Made by a program: the position numbers and the translations under genes
The notes under the pieces: model-generated
Database searches by the model: none
What the model was told of the DNA's origin: nothing
The model's input: only the letters and a program-made list of their open reading frames with translations
Shown: positions 23,901 through 37,202 of the stretch, one piece after another
How the letters are laid out: each line of letters begins with the position of its first letter
How positions within the stretch are numbered: the stretch's first letter is position 1
From: Formicarius rufipectus
Taxonomy: Eukaryota > Chordata > Aves > Passeriformes > Formicariidae
Direction: 5' to 3'
DNA: 64,000 nt
Assembly (NCBI GenBank): GCA_013399695.1
Contig: VXAU01002307.1
Coordinates: 28,630 to 92,629 of the forward strand

Positions 23901-26900
23901 CAGAGCTTTCAGCAATGCCATTTTTGCTTTTCCTCATTTGACTCATGACACTAAATGGCAGGAGCTAAAAGACAGGGTAGAAAACAGGTAATGAGTGACT
24001 TACAGGGGCTTAAAGAAGGTGATGAGAATGACCCATTGAGACTGTTCTGAAGGTATTCTTGCATGAGACAGTTCACCAAGAGTGTTTTTGGAAGGAGCCA
24101 CTCCTTCCTGAAGCACAGCTGTCTGAACTTCCTGAAAAACAGTGTTTACTTGTCTCTCAGAGCCAGAAGGGCCTCCAGAGCCTGCTAGAAGACACACCAC
24201 AGCAGCCTTGAAAGAAGGCTGTCCATAACGTGCCCTTTTTCCTGTGCATTTTCAGTTCTTCCTCCCAGTACAAACAGTTCCACAGGGCTCTCAGGCATCT
24301 GCTCTCATGGCAAGTACCACAAAGAACAGTGGGGTTTTCAGAAAAGCAAAGCCTCTGCTCTAAACCAGCACAGAAGCCTTTGGTCAGTTCAGAAGTAGCC
24401 TACCAGGAACTACAGTGGGGCCACAGCAAAATTACAGGATCTGCTGGACTCAATCTGACAGAAAATGTCAGTCTAATTGAAGTTCCAGATAGGAACTTAT
24501 GGGGCTCTTGCTACAGGTCTTCAGAGTCACAACTCTGTCCCAGGGCTGTACTACCAGCCTGTGGAGAACACACTCAGGAGGTTCAGCAAGCTAAACTGTT
24601 TGGACAGTTGCTAACCGTGTCCATACCCATCTCTGCCCCTCTCCTCCAGCCCTGCTACAGCACAGAGCTAAGGACAGCTCTAAAGCAAACAGGCCACATT
24701 GTTCCTGCAAGGGCAGGATGGAGTGAACAAACCAAACTACTTCTTGCAGAGACCTCCTCACCCAAGCAAGGACAAAATGGTTTTGGACAAAATCAGTTTG
24801 GAGTTTCTGAACAGCTCCTGGCAGACAGAACTGACCTTGCTCCCACAATACACCAAGATGGGCATGCTGCCACCCACTCTGTGAAAAATCCCACCTCTAC
24901 ATTTCTCTGAAAATCCCAGCCAAACCAGACACTCTGAAGACTGCCCAAGGCTGGAGTTATTCTACTTGGCCATTTCCCCACACCTGGCCTGGGAACAGTT
25001 TTAGGCTTGGAACGCATTACTGCATTCAGGCAGCCACTCCTTGTCGTACCAGTTGTCCAACCCCCAGACCAGCTGCAGAATGAAATTCCAACAGCAGCAA
25101 AATGACAATCTTTGGATGCAGTGCCTTCCAGGGCAGTCACCAGCTCGGCCTCATTCAGTTTAATAGGATTGCTGAGAATAGCTTCACCACCCTACTGACC
25201 GTGTCATCGACTCAGGGTTAGTCCAGCAAGGGCTTTCACCTGAAGTGGCCTTGTGAAACACGAGCCACCAGCCAAAAATAACCCAACTGTGATCACAGAC
25301 ACAGACCCACAACAGCACTGGGACTTTGGGGGCACAACAAGGGGGTGGTCAAGGAATACATCTTCAACTACACGCTTGAGGCGTTTGTTTGCCAGGAGGA
25401 GACCCTCTACCAGTCAGAGCATGGTAAGGTACAACGGGACATAGTGCCTCTGAGGGGAACATGACTGGAGGGACACTGCTCTGCCCTTGTCACTCCAGTG
25501 TGAAGCTCAGAACACACCCAAGCACAGACCCTCAGAACACATATCACCTGTAAGGGGACAATGCACTTGTGTGCTCAGGGTCACTCCTGACACCTGTGGC
25601 ATCACACTGAGAAACAAGCCCACCTGATCCCTGCTTCTGCATTTTCCTGGAAAGCACTTTAAAGGAAACATTCTGGCTGTTTATCAGAGACGCAGTTTCA
25701 GAGGAAGCATTGCCCAGTCATATTTCTTGGATCTGGGACATGTCAGAAGACTTAAGACAGATACTGGATGCTGACTGAAGGTGAAGGTCAGTGGAACAGG
25801 ATGACTCTACCAGAGTCCAGACATCTACAGACATCCCCTCTGTACAGGTCTGGCAGCCATGCAGGAAGAACACTGTCACCAAGACCCTGATACAGCAGAG
25901 AGAAGGGCTGTCATGGTGCTGCACACAGGGACTGCTGGAACTCCCACTTGCAGCCCTGGTTAACAGAGACCTAGAGCACACACTGCAGAGATAGTTTTCC
26001 TCCTCAATGTACCTGAAGACTGTTCTGAACTCTATCCCTGTATGCCAGCAAGAGAAAAACCTCCTCTATCCCCTAACAGCCCTTCCAAAGCCCAAACTAA
26101 CCACAAATGCTTTTGAAGATAAATTAATGGTTCTGTGGGACACTGGGGTGGGACAACACCAAATAAGTGCCTTTAATTTTCATCTCTGAATTCTATTGTC
26201 CTCCAATAGCACAAAATTGTTGAAGAGCTGGCAGCTCTTCTGTGTCTGAACCTCAGTCCAAGGGGGCTGGTTCACCTCACCCCCAGAAGCACACAGAACC
26301 CAGAGGGCTCTTTGCTCTGCAGCCACCCTCACACCACCTGCCACCCCACACTGCCTGCAGGGATAGGGCTCCACTGCTCCAGCAGCATCCCAGCACCTGC
26401 TGGAGGTGCCAGCTGCACCAGGATTAGCCTCCTGTGGCCTGCAGGGAAGTTGGAGTGACTAGGACAGCCTTTCCCACACAGTGTCCATACACCACATACT
26501 GGGGCTGGTATCTCCAGCACCATCATCACACCAAGAACACATCCAATCCTCAGAGATGTTTCTATTCCTGTCCCAGACATCCAGCAGACACAGGATGCCT
26601 ATGAGATGACAGCAGACAAGCTTAATACCTACAAGCTGAAGATCTGAGATTGTGAAAACAACTCTGTGTTAAGAGTAGCCATAGGAAAAAATATTCAACC
26701 CCCTTTCAGCAACAGATTCAGTTCTATTTCTTTAGCTGTAACCATGACACACAGCACAGCTGAAGAAACAAAACAGTAATGTGTTATTTTGGATACTGCT
26801 TTGTAAACGAATGCGTGGCCAGTTATCTAATTGTGGGAACATTAATGTGAGTAGGCTTGGAGCAGCAGAGTGCTCACAGGGTTATTTCACTCAGAGCATC

Positions 26901-27081
26901 TTGCATCATCCCCATCAGGAAATTTCCATGGAGTGCAATGTCAGCAGCTTGTGCTGCAATACACCTGGGAGAATCTTGTGAGGTGCCATTTCTCTTGGGT
27001 ACCACAAGACTGTCCCCTCCTACTCCAGCCTCTAACAGACACAACCACAAAGACAGTTACAAGAGGTAATTTCTCAGCTAA

Positions 27082-27104
27082 TTGTCAATTACATTAATTG
27101 ACAA
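27082..27104. repeat. Perfect AT-rich palindrome with homeodomain-like half-sites
   Basis: TTGTCAATTA and its reverse complement TAATTGACAA are separated by CAT. Each half contains a TAATTG/CAATTA homeodomain-type core. It lies deep in the long intron. Regulatory function is inference. Confidence 0.35.
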
Positions 27105-29842
27105 GAGATCTGATTCAGCTGCTATCGAGCCTGGTAGAAGCTGGGCCTCCTACTCCCTGTAGCAGCAATGCCTTATCCATGGGGAGTGTAACAACCCCAG
27201 TGAATTACCTTCCAGACACAGCAGGCCACCACTTGGACAGGATTTATGTCAGGAGAACTTACTGAGAACAGTATCATCTGTCTGCCCTGGCAGCTTTATA
27301 CCAGGCAGTCATTACTGGGAGTGCTTTGAAAAGCTGCCTACCACTCACTCTGGCATCATGGAGTATGACATAAAAACAAGGAGCAACATTAAAGGCAGGT
27401 CTTTTGCACAAGTTAACACAGCCAGCTTTAGCGTGACAAGAATCAGAGACCAGTCAATACTAGTGAGATCAGATGCAAGGCTGAAAGATAAGCCCATGAT
27501 TAGTTGGGTGGCACAATACAGAATATCCAATCAGTTACACTGTGCTCACTCTCTCCACTGCCACACGAGTGTCACAGATCTGAAATACAGAACACCCTCC
27601 AAAGCTGCTGTCTGGCAGGACACGTGCCTGGCACAGCAGTGTCTCCCTCAGGACTTTTCAGTTGAGAAAGTTTCAATTACCCTGTTCAAAATTCAGGGAT
27701 GAAGTTCAATTCTACAGCAGTGCAGAAGCAAATGCCTTGGTACAACTATTGGGGGAGTTTTGGATAAGTAGTGAGTTTTGCACAGAAGCATCACTGCACT
27801 CCAGTTCTGCAGACACAGATGTGTGCACATACACTGTTTCAGTGAGTAGTCAAGAATGCATTAGGAAGCTGAGTACCTGCATTCAAACTAAAGCCACCCT
27901 GCAATTTATTGTCTCAAGGACTCCAGTCGGAGCTTTCTCTTTGCTCACTTCTTCAGTGATCTTAAAGTATGAACATGATTTAAAGGAAATTTTAACAGAG
28001 TATGTATTTACACAATCACTGGAAACCTCACCTGACCAGACTACCTTTTCTTCCATCAGTTGCACTGCAGGATGCCTGCCTGTCCTTTGCCTATCCAGGC
28101 AGACTGCAGCAGTTGCCCTCCTTATTACCACTCATAGCACTCAACGACACTTCTTAAAGCTAGAGATGGTCTCCCCTGAGTAAATGATTCTGAAGTTCCT
28201 TATCCTGGATGTTATCAGAGAATGCTTTCAGGAATCTAAGGAGATAACTGCTTTATGGTTTAATTCAGCAGCCCCTGCCAGAACAAAAGTGCCTTAGGCT
28301 TTGTTTCCTGCACATCAGATGTCAGGAGTTTCAAAACACTGAAGCTATTTGACATTTGCTTTAGATTTCCCATACATAATGTGCACCCTCTGTGCATTAG
28401 GATCAGAACAGTCCATAGTCCAGGCGTGTGTGTGCATGTGCGTGAGAGCAGTAAAGAGCAAAGAGCACTGCAATGGATTGGTTCTCAAGTTGGAAGGCTC
28501 TCAGTCTGACCGTGGTAGGTGTAAGTCAGACTCTATCCTGCCATGCCTCACTGGCACTGTGATACTGCAGTCCCTGAACAGAGAGAGCTGTTAACCTGCT
28601 GGCTCCCTAAAGGTACCAGGGAACAAGGTGGCAAAATGAGCAAATCAGAAGGCACAACCTGAAACTCGGGAAGGAGACCACATCTCAAAATCCCCAAGCC
28701 CTTAAGTGTAAGCTTCCCTACATTAAGATGACCCACATATCCCCCTTCCCATCCCTGTCCCACTTATTGCCAGTGAGCACTGCAGACGACTCTGTGCGGA
28801 CCCCCAAGGCGAACAATGAGCACCTGCTGCCTCTCAAGGCCAGAAACACAACCACAGCCTCAGCACACACAGCAGAACAACGGCACGCTGATGAGCAGGC
28901 ACAGAGCTGGTACCACTTGAACAGAGTAGTGTCCAGTATGCTGAGAACAGTGGCCTAGATTTTCATGCCCTGGTACCTAACAGGATACCAGGCAGCAACT
29001 CAGATGTGTTACAAGCGCTCTGTTTAATCAACACTAGAAAAAAAATCAAACCTAATCAGAAACTCCTGGCTATAGAAATTCATTTGCATGTTTTATCAAT
29101 GCACCTTCACCATAAAGCCAGCTAAGAAATTCATTCATAAGTCACACCTGTAAGAGAAAAAACTTTTTAGTTTTCAGATACTGGAACATATAGAATCTGT
29201 GCAGAGAGACCAGAGTTCCCATATGCACAAGTTCTACTGTAGAAAATGCAGAGTTCCCCCTTCAACAGACACTGCTGGACTATTTCCTTCCCACACTTCT
29301 GATTAGCTACGTGAAAACCCCAACTATGATCTTCACCACTTAAGAGATGCAGGAAAGCAGCAATCAAAGGATTTGCTCATGATGTTCAGAGCTGCAGGCA
29401 GTGCTTCCCAGGAAGAGAGACTTCACTGGAAACCTTCCAAGCCTGTTCACTGGATACTGACGTGTTACACACGGCAAACTCCAACTCAAGGCAGCCATAA
29501 GCACCACACCCCAAAAGCAGGGCCACGTTTGGCAGGATTCAGCTGTGGCACAGAAGGATGGGCTTGGAGAACGTCAGTACAAATGGCCAATTGAACAGCA
29601 GCCACTGACATCAAATAAGAAAGGCTGTTGGCAACCTGTAGTCAACTGCACACAGCGAACATGCAGAATATATAACCATTGGTGCGCCTGTTTCACAGCA
29701 CAATACACACAGTTATTTCTTAAACCAGCACAGACCACCCTCCTCCTGAAAACATTCACTCTCCATGAAAACCTCAAAGGACTTTGAAAACCTGGTCACA
29801 GGCTTCAGTTATGGCTTCTGGGGACACAGTGCCGGAGGTTAC

Positions 29843-29945
29843 TCAGAATCTCATAATGGTTTGGTTTGAAAGGCACCTTAAAGACCATGCAGTTCCAATT
29901 CCTGCCACAGGCAGGGACACCTCCCACTAGTCCAGACTGCCCTGC
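29843..29945 (-). repeat. Short CR1 LINE fragment
   Basis: Antisense CR1 3' end: TCATAATGGTTTGGTTTG, AAGGCACCTTAAAGACCATG and CAGGGACACCTCCCACTAG. Only about 100 bases remain. Confidence 0.8.
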
Positions 29946-30370
29946 TTCTGGGACCAGGTGTGCAAGCCTGCAAACAGGATTAAGCCCCAGTCAGTCTTAA
30001 CACAGTTAAATTGTCAGCTCAGCTTTCAGGAGCACCAGACCAAGCGATGGCTGATAGCACTACCAGTTGTGCTTCCCTCTGAGCTTTAAAGTTTCTCACA
30101 GTGTTGCATAACCAACATGTACCAAGTTTGCCTAAAGCATGCAAATGCTACTGACACAGAAGTGATTCACAGACTTAAAGTGTGTCAGTGGCTAGACAAG
30201 GAGATTTTTGAGAGCAGCCAAGTGCCACCCTTGTCCACTCTGTGCTTGCCCCACATCAGTATACAGTGCTCAGAGGGAACGTAAAGAGCCCAGGCAGACC
30301 ATGGCTCACTCAGGTATTTCCTTCTGCTGAAGGCTTAAAAAAGCATGGACAAGATCAAGAAAATGCACAT

Positions 30371-30762
30371 TGTCGCAGTCAGAGTTGGTCACACAACAAA
30401 GTTTCTTCCAAAACAGAATCCTTTATTGAACAGAAGACTGCGATTTATATCCACTTTATCGCTTACACATGTCAGTGACCCACTGGGCTTTAGTAACATA
30501 AATAATTCTCAATTGGACATCGTTAGTGCGCATGTCGTATAACCCTGACTCAGCACTTTATGCAGGAAACCCATTCTGTGCCACCTTCTTCCTGTTCCGT
30601 GCTCGACACCTGACTGCAGTAATATAGTTCCTTCTTCAATTCCAACTGTTTTACAAAGACCCCAGTCCAGCTGGGGCCTCACACAGCATGTCGCCTCAAA
30701 GCAGCAGGAACAACTGCTGTCTTTTGCCACTTTCTGACCAGCAGTTACCAAGTGAAGAGACA
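30371..30762 (-). mobile_element. Solo avian retroviral LTR
   Basis: Read on the minus strand, this is a 392-base unit beginning TGTCTCTTCA and ending GACTGCGACA. A TATAAAT box lies at 30449-30443 and an AATAAA signal at 30427-30422, about 20 bases apart. That compact arrangement is known from avian alpharetrovirus-type LTRs. No internal gag/pol/env sequence adjoins it, so it is a solo LTR of an old endogenous retrovirus. A clear 4-6-base target duplication is not visible, so the outer ends are approximate. It is in the same orientation as DLGAP4. Confidence 0.65.
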
Positions 30763-33700
30763 AAAAAAAAAGTGCCCTGCTCTATCATTCTGAAGCATGG
30801 CAGCTTAGCCAGGTGGAAAGCCAAGGTTTCCAGACATTAAGTAACTTCACCTTTAGTCATCTGCTTAAGAGCACCTGCCAGCTCTGCAGCATCTCTTCTC
30901 GATTTAAGTGCAACACGAATCTGCATTTGTTAACCTCCATCTCTGGGTGAAGCTTCCAGGAGCTTACCTGTACACATGGACACACAGCCATGGCTGCAAG
31001 AGGATCAGGCAGATCTGGTTTCACAGCCTTTATCAGAGATCACACATAACAACAATGTGATCTTCTCTCCACGTCCTGGCTTGCAGCAGGCAATCTGCTG
31101 ATTTACAACGGGAACAAGAATTCAGTGTCACAACCCTGAACAAACTCCTGCTGCAAGAATGCCCGAAACGTCAGTGATGGGAAGATGTCCAGATAGATTT
31201 GTAGCAATTTTCACTTTATCTGTCATGTAGGAATGCCACTTCCCTCAAATGTATTTTTCGGAATTATTCTACAAAAATTGTCAGTGCCCACTAACTTTTC
31301 CCTTTAAGTCTGGACATTCCTCACCATCCTAGGTGAATAGGTGACCACGTTCTATGAAGACAGCTTTTAGAACTTGATTGAATGACAGGTCTGAATTTCA
31401 GAGAACTCAGCAGACCACTACATTAACTTGCTGAATTATTAGATTTTATATATTAGGATTTATGTTTCTCTTCCCATCCTCAAACACTCATCCTACCTTG
31501 CACCTCAGCTTTTCCTACTTTTACTTTTTGAGAGGTCAGCTGAGCCCATCTGAAGGGTTCAAGAAACCTGCAGGCACTGAGGAAAGGGGTTTGACAGAGG
31601 GGAAAAGAACATCACAAGGTTATAACACCAGCAGTGCAGTCCATGATGGTCAGTGCAAATAAATGGGAGGCTGCAGACCAGGAGCCAGGAAAGCTGGTGC
31701 ACTGGCACTTGCTTAGCTGTGGCAGTGGAGGGGTATCTGCCTCTCCTGACCTCCTGCTCTCCAAAGCAGCACAACACTGACCTCATTTTCCTTTGGCTTT
31801 GTAGCAGCAACCACAGCAGACTCAAGGAGAAAACAACACCCAGTGATAAGCCACTCATGCAGCCCATTCCAGAGCTGGATAACCCCACTTCTCACCTGCT
31901 AGAAGCAACATGGAAAGGAGACAAGCTTCCAGGCTCTCCCAGAGAGAACCATTAATTCAGTCAGGTTCTTCACATTTTTCAAAGATGGGTACAAAAGCAG
32001 TCTATGCAGCACCTGCCAACAGACTCGCAGTATACACTGGGTTATTCAGAACCCAGCAGCAGAGATGGTATAGTGGTCAGGTTATCTGATGTAGACTTGG
32101 CACTGCCAAAAGTCATCACTGGCCTAAAACAGTGACCGAGGTTACTTGATCACAGACTCATCCACTGAATTCTCCCCACTTAACCCCCTAGAGCATAAAT
32201 TTTGGAGAGAAGGAACTCTAAGTTGTCTTATTCTGGAAGAATAAACCACTTCACAGTGACCTGCTCATGTATTAAAGGAATATGATGGCGCTCTTTAGAC
32301 AAGTATGTGAGTAAGGACAGAACTAGTTTCCTTCCAGGAAGCAATCTATTCATAGCCTTTAACAGCAATCTCCAAATACTTGGGAACTAGCTGTTTTGCT
32401 GTATTAAGGGAAACCTCATCTTACCCTTTCCATACATGAGGTAGTTTTCTACACACAATGACAACTGAAAACATGCTAAAATATAACTAAACTTACAAAC
32501 CATGTACAGTCTGTAAATGAGCTTTTAACTACTTTGCTGAAGAGCATTTGTGCTCACAGCAGTTGTAAACGATGCCGATCATAGACCTTCATGCATTCAT
32601 TTTTTCCTCTACAGTAGCTAATGCTGGAAGTCAGAGTCAAGTAGTCTTGGAAGGGGCTGCTCCACACCCCTCACAGCCACCAGATGACACTGGACAGACG
32701 TGTCCAGTGTCAGGAAAGAACAAAAACAAATTCCTCTCTCCATGGTTTTTAACTAATACTGGTTATAAAACAGGTTTTAGCTGCTGTTGACTATTTTTGG
32801 AACAGCAGCACTAAAAATTCACGCGATTCAAACACAGTTGGCCCTTCAGTTACATTTTTTTCCCCCCTAAACAGGACACACATCAAACATTCCAAAAGAA
32901 CAGACAAGGTGAAAAAAATTTTGTCTTCATGCTATGAGCTGTTCTAGCCTTCCATCTTAAAGACGCTGCAATTCAGAAGATAAATTACAAAAAAAAAATT
33001 GTCTTGTCAGCAGGACTGCTGGAAATGTTTTGATCTTTTTAGGAAAACAACCACAATTTTTTCTCACACTGAAAAAGTCAGCTTGTTTCTTCTACATTAC
33101 ATGAAGTTTTGTCCTTTTTGTCTTAAAAAGGTTGCTTAAAACAGAGACAAGGGAGATGATGTACTGCTGAGCTTGCCAAGTAAGTGCCAGCCCTGAGAGA
33201 TGGTAACTCAGTGCAGTCCAAGCCAAACTGTGCAGGTCCCTGCTGAGCAGAGGGGACCAGCACTCAGCACTGTGAGAACATCCCAATCTCACCCAGACAC
33301 ACCACACATACAGAGGAAATCTGCACATCCCTTCCCCAACATCAAATATTACAAACAGAATAGTTACAAATAACATGCTTCTGTGACAGGTATGACAAAG
33401 CCCCTTATCAAAAATGACAAATACCTGGAAAACATTACCTGATTGCTAGGCCAGGCACTGACACCATCCTGCCTCCCATTAATCAGGAGAGAGTTAGTTA
33501 ATATTTGAGTAGGCTGTTACAGCTCAAGACAGAGGATCACTGTACCACGTTCTCAATCAGATCCCTTATAAAAAAATAAAGCTAAAGGCAAATGCACAAA
33601 AAAGACTGTACAGAGCAGAACACACCTCTTCATAATCCTCACACCTCCTCTGGTGACAAGGCATAGCATTTCAGGAAATAGGAAGTCTCCATTATTTTGG

Positions 33701-35869
33701 CAAGAAGCAGAATTAAGTCACAAAGTAAGTCCAGTTCTCTGCTACATCACTATCTCCACTGAGCTCACACAAACCGTGTTGGTCCTCAGCAGTCCAGCAA
33801 ATTCCACTGGGTGCACAAGTATTCCCACAGTGGAAAGAGTTGTCTCAGAAGTGCTGGAAAGGCAAGAGACCTCAAAAAGTTCATCTAAGTGTCACCTGGG
33901 TGATTAATCAGCTTTTCTAACTGATGTCAGGGCTGGCAAATCCATCTCACTGTGCCTGTTCCCCAGCTGAAGCAGCACCAAACCAGCACTGTGACCAGGA
34001 TGAGATCCACTCAGTACCAGGGTTTTTAGCACCACATATTTGTCAACAGGGCTCAGATGCAGCAGCACAGCAATTATTGGAGATTTGGGGCTTCCCTATG
34101 TTTATTTATATAAGTAAGCTCAACAACAAACATGGTGATGAAGACAGTTTTGAGAAGGTGGGTATATCACTAGAAGGTGGGTGCCATCACTAGTGGAGTA
34201 ATAGCCTTAAAACCACAGCTGTAATTCAGACTCATTTAAAAGCTTCAGATCTTCACAGAAACTTAACAGCTCTGTTTTCTGCTCCCAGCTATTGATTACT
34301 GGGATGGATGGGATGAAGACAGCAAAGAGTAACTGCCTCCCAGCCACTTCTCAGTGATGCCACAACTTGTGACATCACAACTATCTCCATGGCAACACAG
34401 CAACACAACTGAATTGAAACAGGAGAAGGCCAGTTAGAACAAGAAAGCTCTTCTGTGGCTGGAATCACAGTAATTAACACAAATAAAAGCAGCTGATATA
34501 GAAAGCACACTGTTCCAACAATAAAAACCTTGCTTTTAACTCGCTAGGTGAACTCAAATCCCCCAAACCACAGCTAAGTATAAAAAAGTCCTTCTGGACT
34601 GGAAACCCCATATTATTAGCTGAATTCTCAGCTCTACAGAATGCTGAGCACAGCCTGGATCTGAGAGATCATTTTTCACCTCCTCTCATATCAAGTTCTC
34701 CTCTCCACCAGAGCCTGCCCACATGCTTAGGAGGCTGCTCAGCCCACCAAGAGTCAAGAAAAGCCCCCAACCTTTCAGCCTGCTACAACTCGCACACACA
34801 CTTGGGGGGGCACACAAAAGAAACCAACCCTAGGCCACCAATCCAGAGTGACCCAAGCCAGCTAAGTCTCCACCTTCAAGGATGAAACACACTCAGGGTT
34901 TGGAACAGGTGATATGGACAAGATCTGAACCCTCTAAGTATGTATATTGTTTTGTTTTCAATCTCCAAATCAGACACACAGGAGCAATCTCAGCTAGTGT
35001 CAGTTAAGTTGTTACGATGCAGTTGTGGGCACATTAAGCCAAATGTGATTCTGGCTGATCTCCACTCTCCATCCTACAGCACACTTCATCAGGGCACCTG
35101 GAGTGAGAGCTGCAACCATCAGAGAAGCTCAAGCACAGCGAAACAGCACATGCTCCAGCTGGAGATGAAACCTTCATGGGTCACACTGCTTCCCACAGCT
35201 CCTGTGAGCAGACTTGGCATGCTCGTCTCCTGCAGTTTCATGGCAAACTGAAGCATTCACTGCTGGCTGGGGAGGCAGAGCACACACAGGTCCCCAGCAC
35301 TGGCACACTCATGGCACATGGAGACTGGGCAGCAATCTGGTTAACAGCTGCTTTGTGATAAGAGGCACAGCTGGTTAAAACTGAACTACCTTAAAAAAAA
35401 AGATGTTGAAAAGCATCATACCATAAGAATTAGCAGAGAAGATTTAACAGGTATCTTCACAACTACTGCAGAAGTTCTCAGTCGCAACTCATTCAAGTGA
35501 GTCTTTGTACAGAACACTTCTACCAGCCCCTAGATCTCAGTCAGGTGCAGTTACTTCACACAGAAGCAGGACTTGAGGCAAGGCATTAACAGTGACTGGG
35601 ATTCCTGCTGGGATTCACCCTGCCGCTAAAAACAAGCCATCCTCTGGCACACATCTGAGAAATGGGACAACAGGACTTCCTCAAGCCTCTGTCACCAGTG
35701 AACACTGCTGGTTCAAAGAGCAGGCACAGCTTCCCCCACATAGCTTCTGCCAGGCAGCACTCAAGTGGCTCCAGCTTTCACAGGCTGGAGTTCAACCCTT
35801 CAAAAGGCTTTAGTTCATTTTTTAGTTAATTCTGGCCTCAGTGTTCCTGAGAACTGCAGTGTTCACCCA

Positions 35870-36641
35870 CTTCTCCACGGACACCCCCTTGTTGTGGGGG
35901 AGAAGCTTGTGTGCCCTTATGAGGTTGTGAGCTATACTGGCGGTGGTTCATGCCTCTGGCAGGGTCTCCCATGCTGGTCAGGTCTCAACTGAAGGGTCAG
36001 ACAAAGTGTGTCCTCGGGCAGGACACTTCTCTATGGGTCTGAATCTTGGGTCATCTACCGCCACCACCTGTGACTCCTCGAACGCTTCCACCAGCGCTGC
36101 CTCCGTACAATCCTAAACATCCACTGGTCCGATTATGTGACCAATGTGTCCGTTCTGGAACAGGCAGAGGTCACCAGTATCGAGGCCGTGCTGCTGAGAA
36201 CACAGCTGTGCTGGGCAGGGCATGTCTCCAGGATGGAGGATCACCCCTCCCTAAGATTGTGCTCTACGGTGAACTCGCCACCGGCTGCCGCAAGAGAGGA
36301 GCCCCCAAGAAGAGATACAAGGACTGCCTGAAACAACACCTCAGCCTTGGCCATATTGACCACCATCAGTGGTCCACCCTGGCCTCCAATCGGGAGATGT
36401 GGAGACACACAATCTATAACGCTGCTGTCTCCTTTGAAACCACACACAGAATCAGTCTGGAGGAGAGAAGACACTGCAGAAAGAACCGTGCCTTGACAGT
36501 GCCACCTGTGGAGACTTTCTGCTGTGCCTTTTGCAGCTGGACTTGCCTCTCTCACATTGGCCTTATCAGCCATCAGCTCCTGCAGCAAGCATGGGTAAAA
36601 CCCTCCCAAATCTTCGTTCCTGAAGTCTAACCATGAAGATG
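35870..36641 (+). mobile_element. Non-CR1 LINE fragment, RT C-terminus, with target-site duplication
   Basis: An exact 12-base repeat AGTGTTCACCCA (35858-35869 and 36642-36653) bounds the element. From about 36023 it encodes the C-terminal part of a non-LTR reverse transcriptase polyprotein. Motifs are TLLYGSESW, FHQRCLRTILNIHW, LCWAGHVSRMEDH, then IVLYGELATG and PKKRYKDCLK, with a CAFC...H zinc-knuckle-like end near 36525-36580 and a stop at 36628. It is broken by an in-frame TGA at 36071 and a frameshift around 36240-36255. The first 130 bases are not recognisable RT and may be 5' UTR joined by internal deletion. The clade (RTE-like or other) is not settled. Confidence 0.75.
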
Positions 36642-37202
36642 AGTGTTCACCCAGAACTGCAATCACATACACCTGCTGCTGAACACACCATCACCAGGAC
36701 ATGTTTGCTAATAAAGCAAGAACCAGAACAGGGCAGAAAACATGATTTTCTGTATGAACCAGGCCTGGCAGCAGTAGAAAAAGTCATTAGCTACAGAAAG
36801 GAAAACAACCAGGCAGAGGCAGAAATAACCAGCCTCTGAAGTTATTTTTAGAGCTGCTTCCCCCAACGCCAAAGATATTCAGAGACGTTGCAGGGGGAAA
36901 AATTTAAAAAAAATTAAATAAATCAGAGGTAGGCACACAAGCAGCAGTACCAGAAGAAAGCAGATAGGGCTTCAAAGTTACTGCAGCCACCAGTTGCGGC
37001 AGCTGTGACGGCTGGCCCAATTCTGTCCTCCTGATTCTGGGCAGCCTCAACATGCCAGGCTGTGCTTGGCTCAGTGTGCTCAGGGGAGTTGTGCCACACG
37101 TGTGCAGGGACACAGGGGGACCATGCCAGCTGGGCAGTCACTGCTGTGGCACTGGGGAAAAGACAGGCAGCACTCCCCTTTGTACTGGGGCTGTTATCAC
37201 GG

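Noticed and set aside
32060..32155. tRNA-like A box (TGGTATAGTGGTCAGG)
   Set aside because: No B box or cloverleaf-compatible stems follow; the downstream GAGGTTACTTGATC is too far from consensus.
36046..36630. 194-codon plus-strand frame as a host gene
   Set aside because: It is the second half of a frameshifted LINE reverse transcriptase copy with flanking target-site duplication.
35851..36661. Octamer GAACTGCA flanking both LINE duplications as part of a longer target-site duplication
   Set aside because: Its order relative to the 12-mer is reversed on the two sides, so it cannot be one direct duplication; possibly coincidence.
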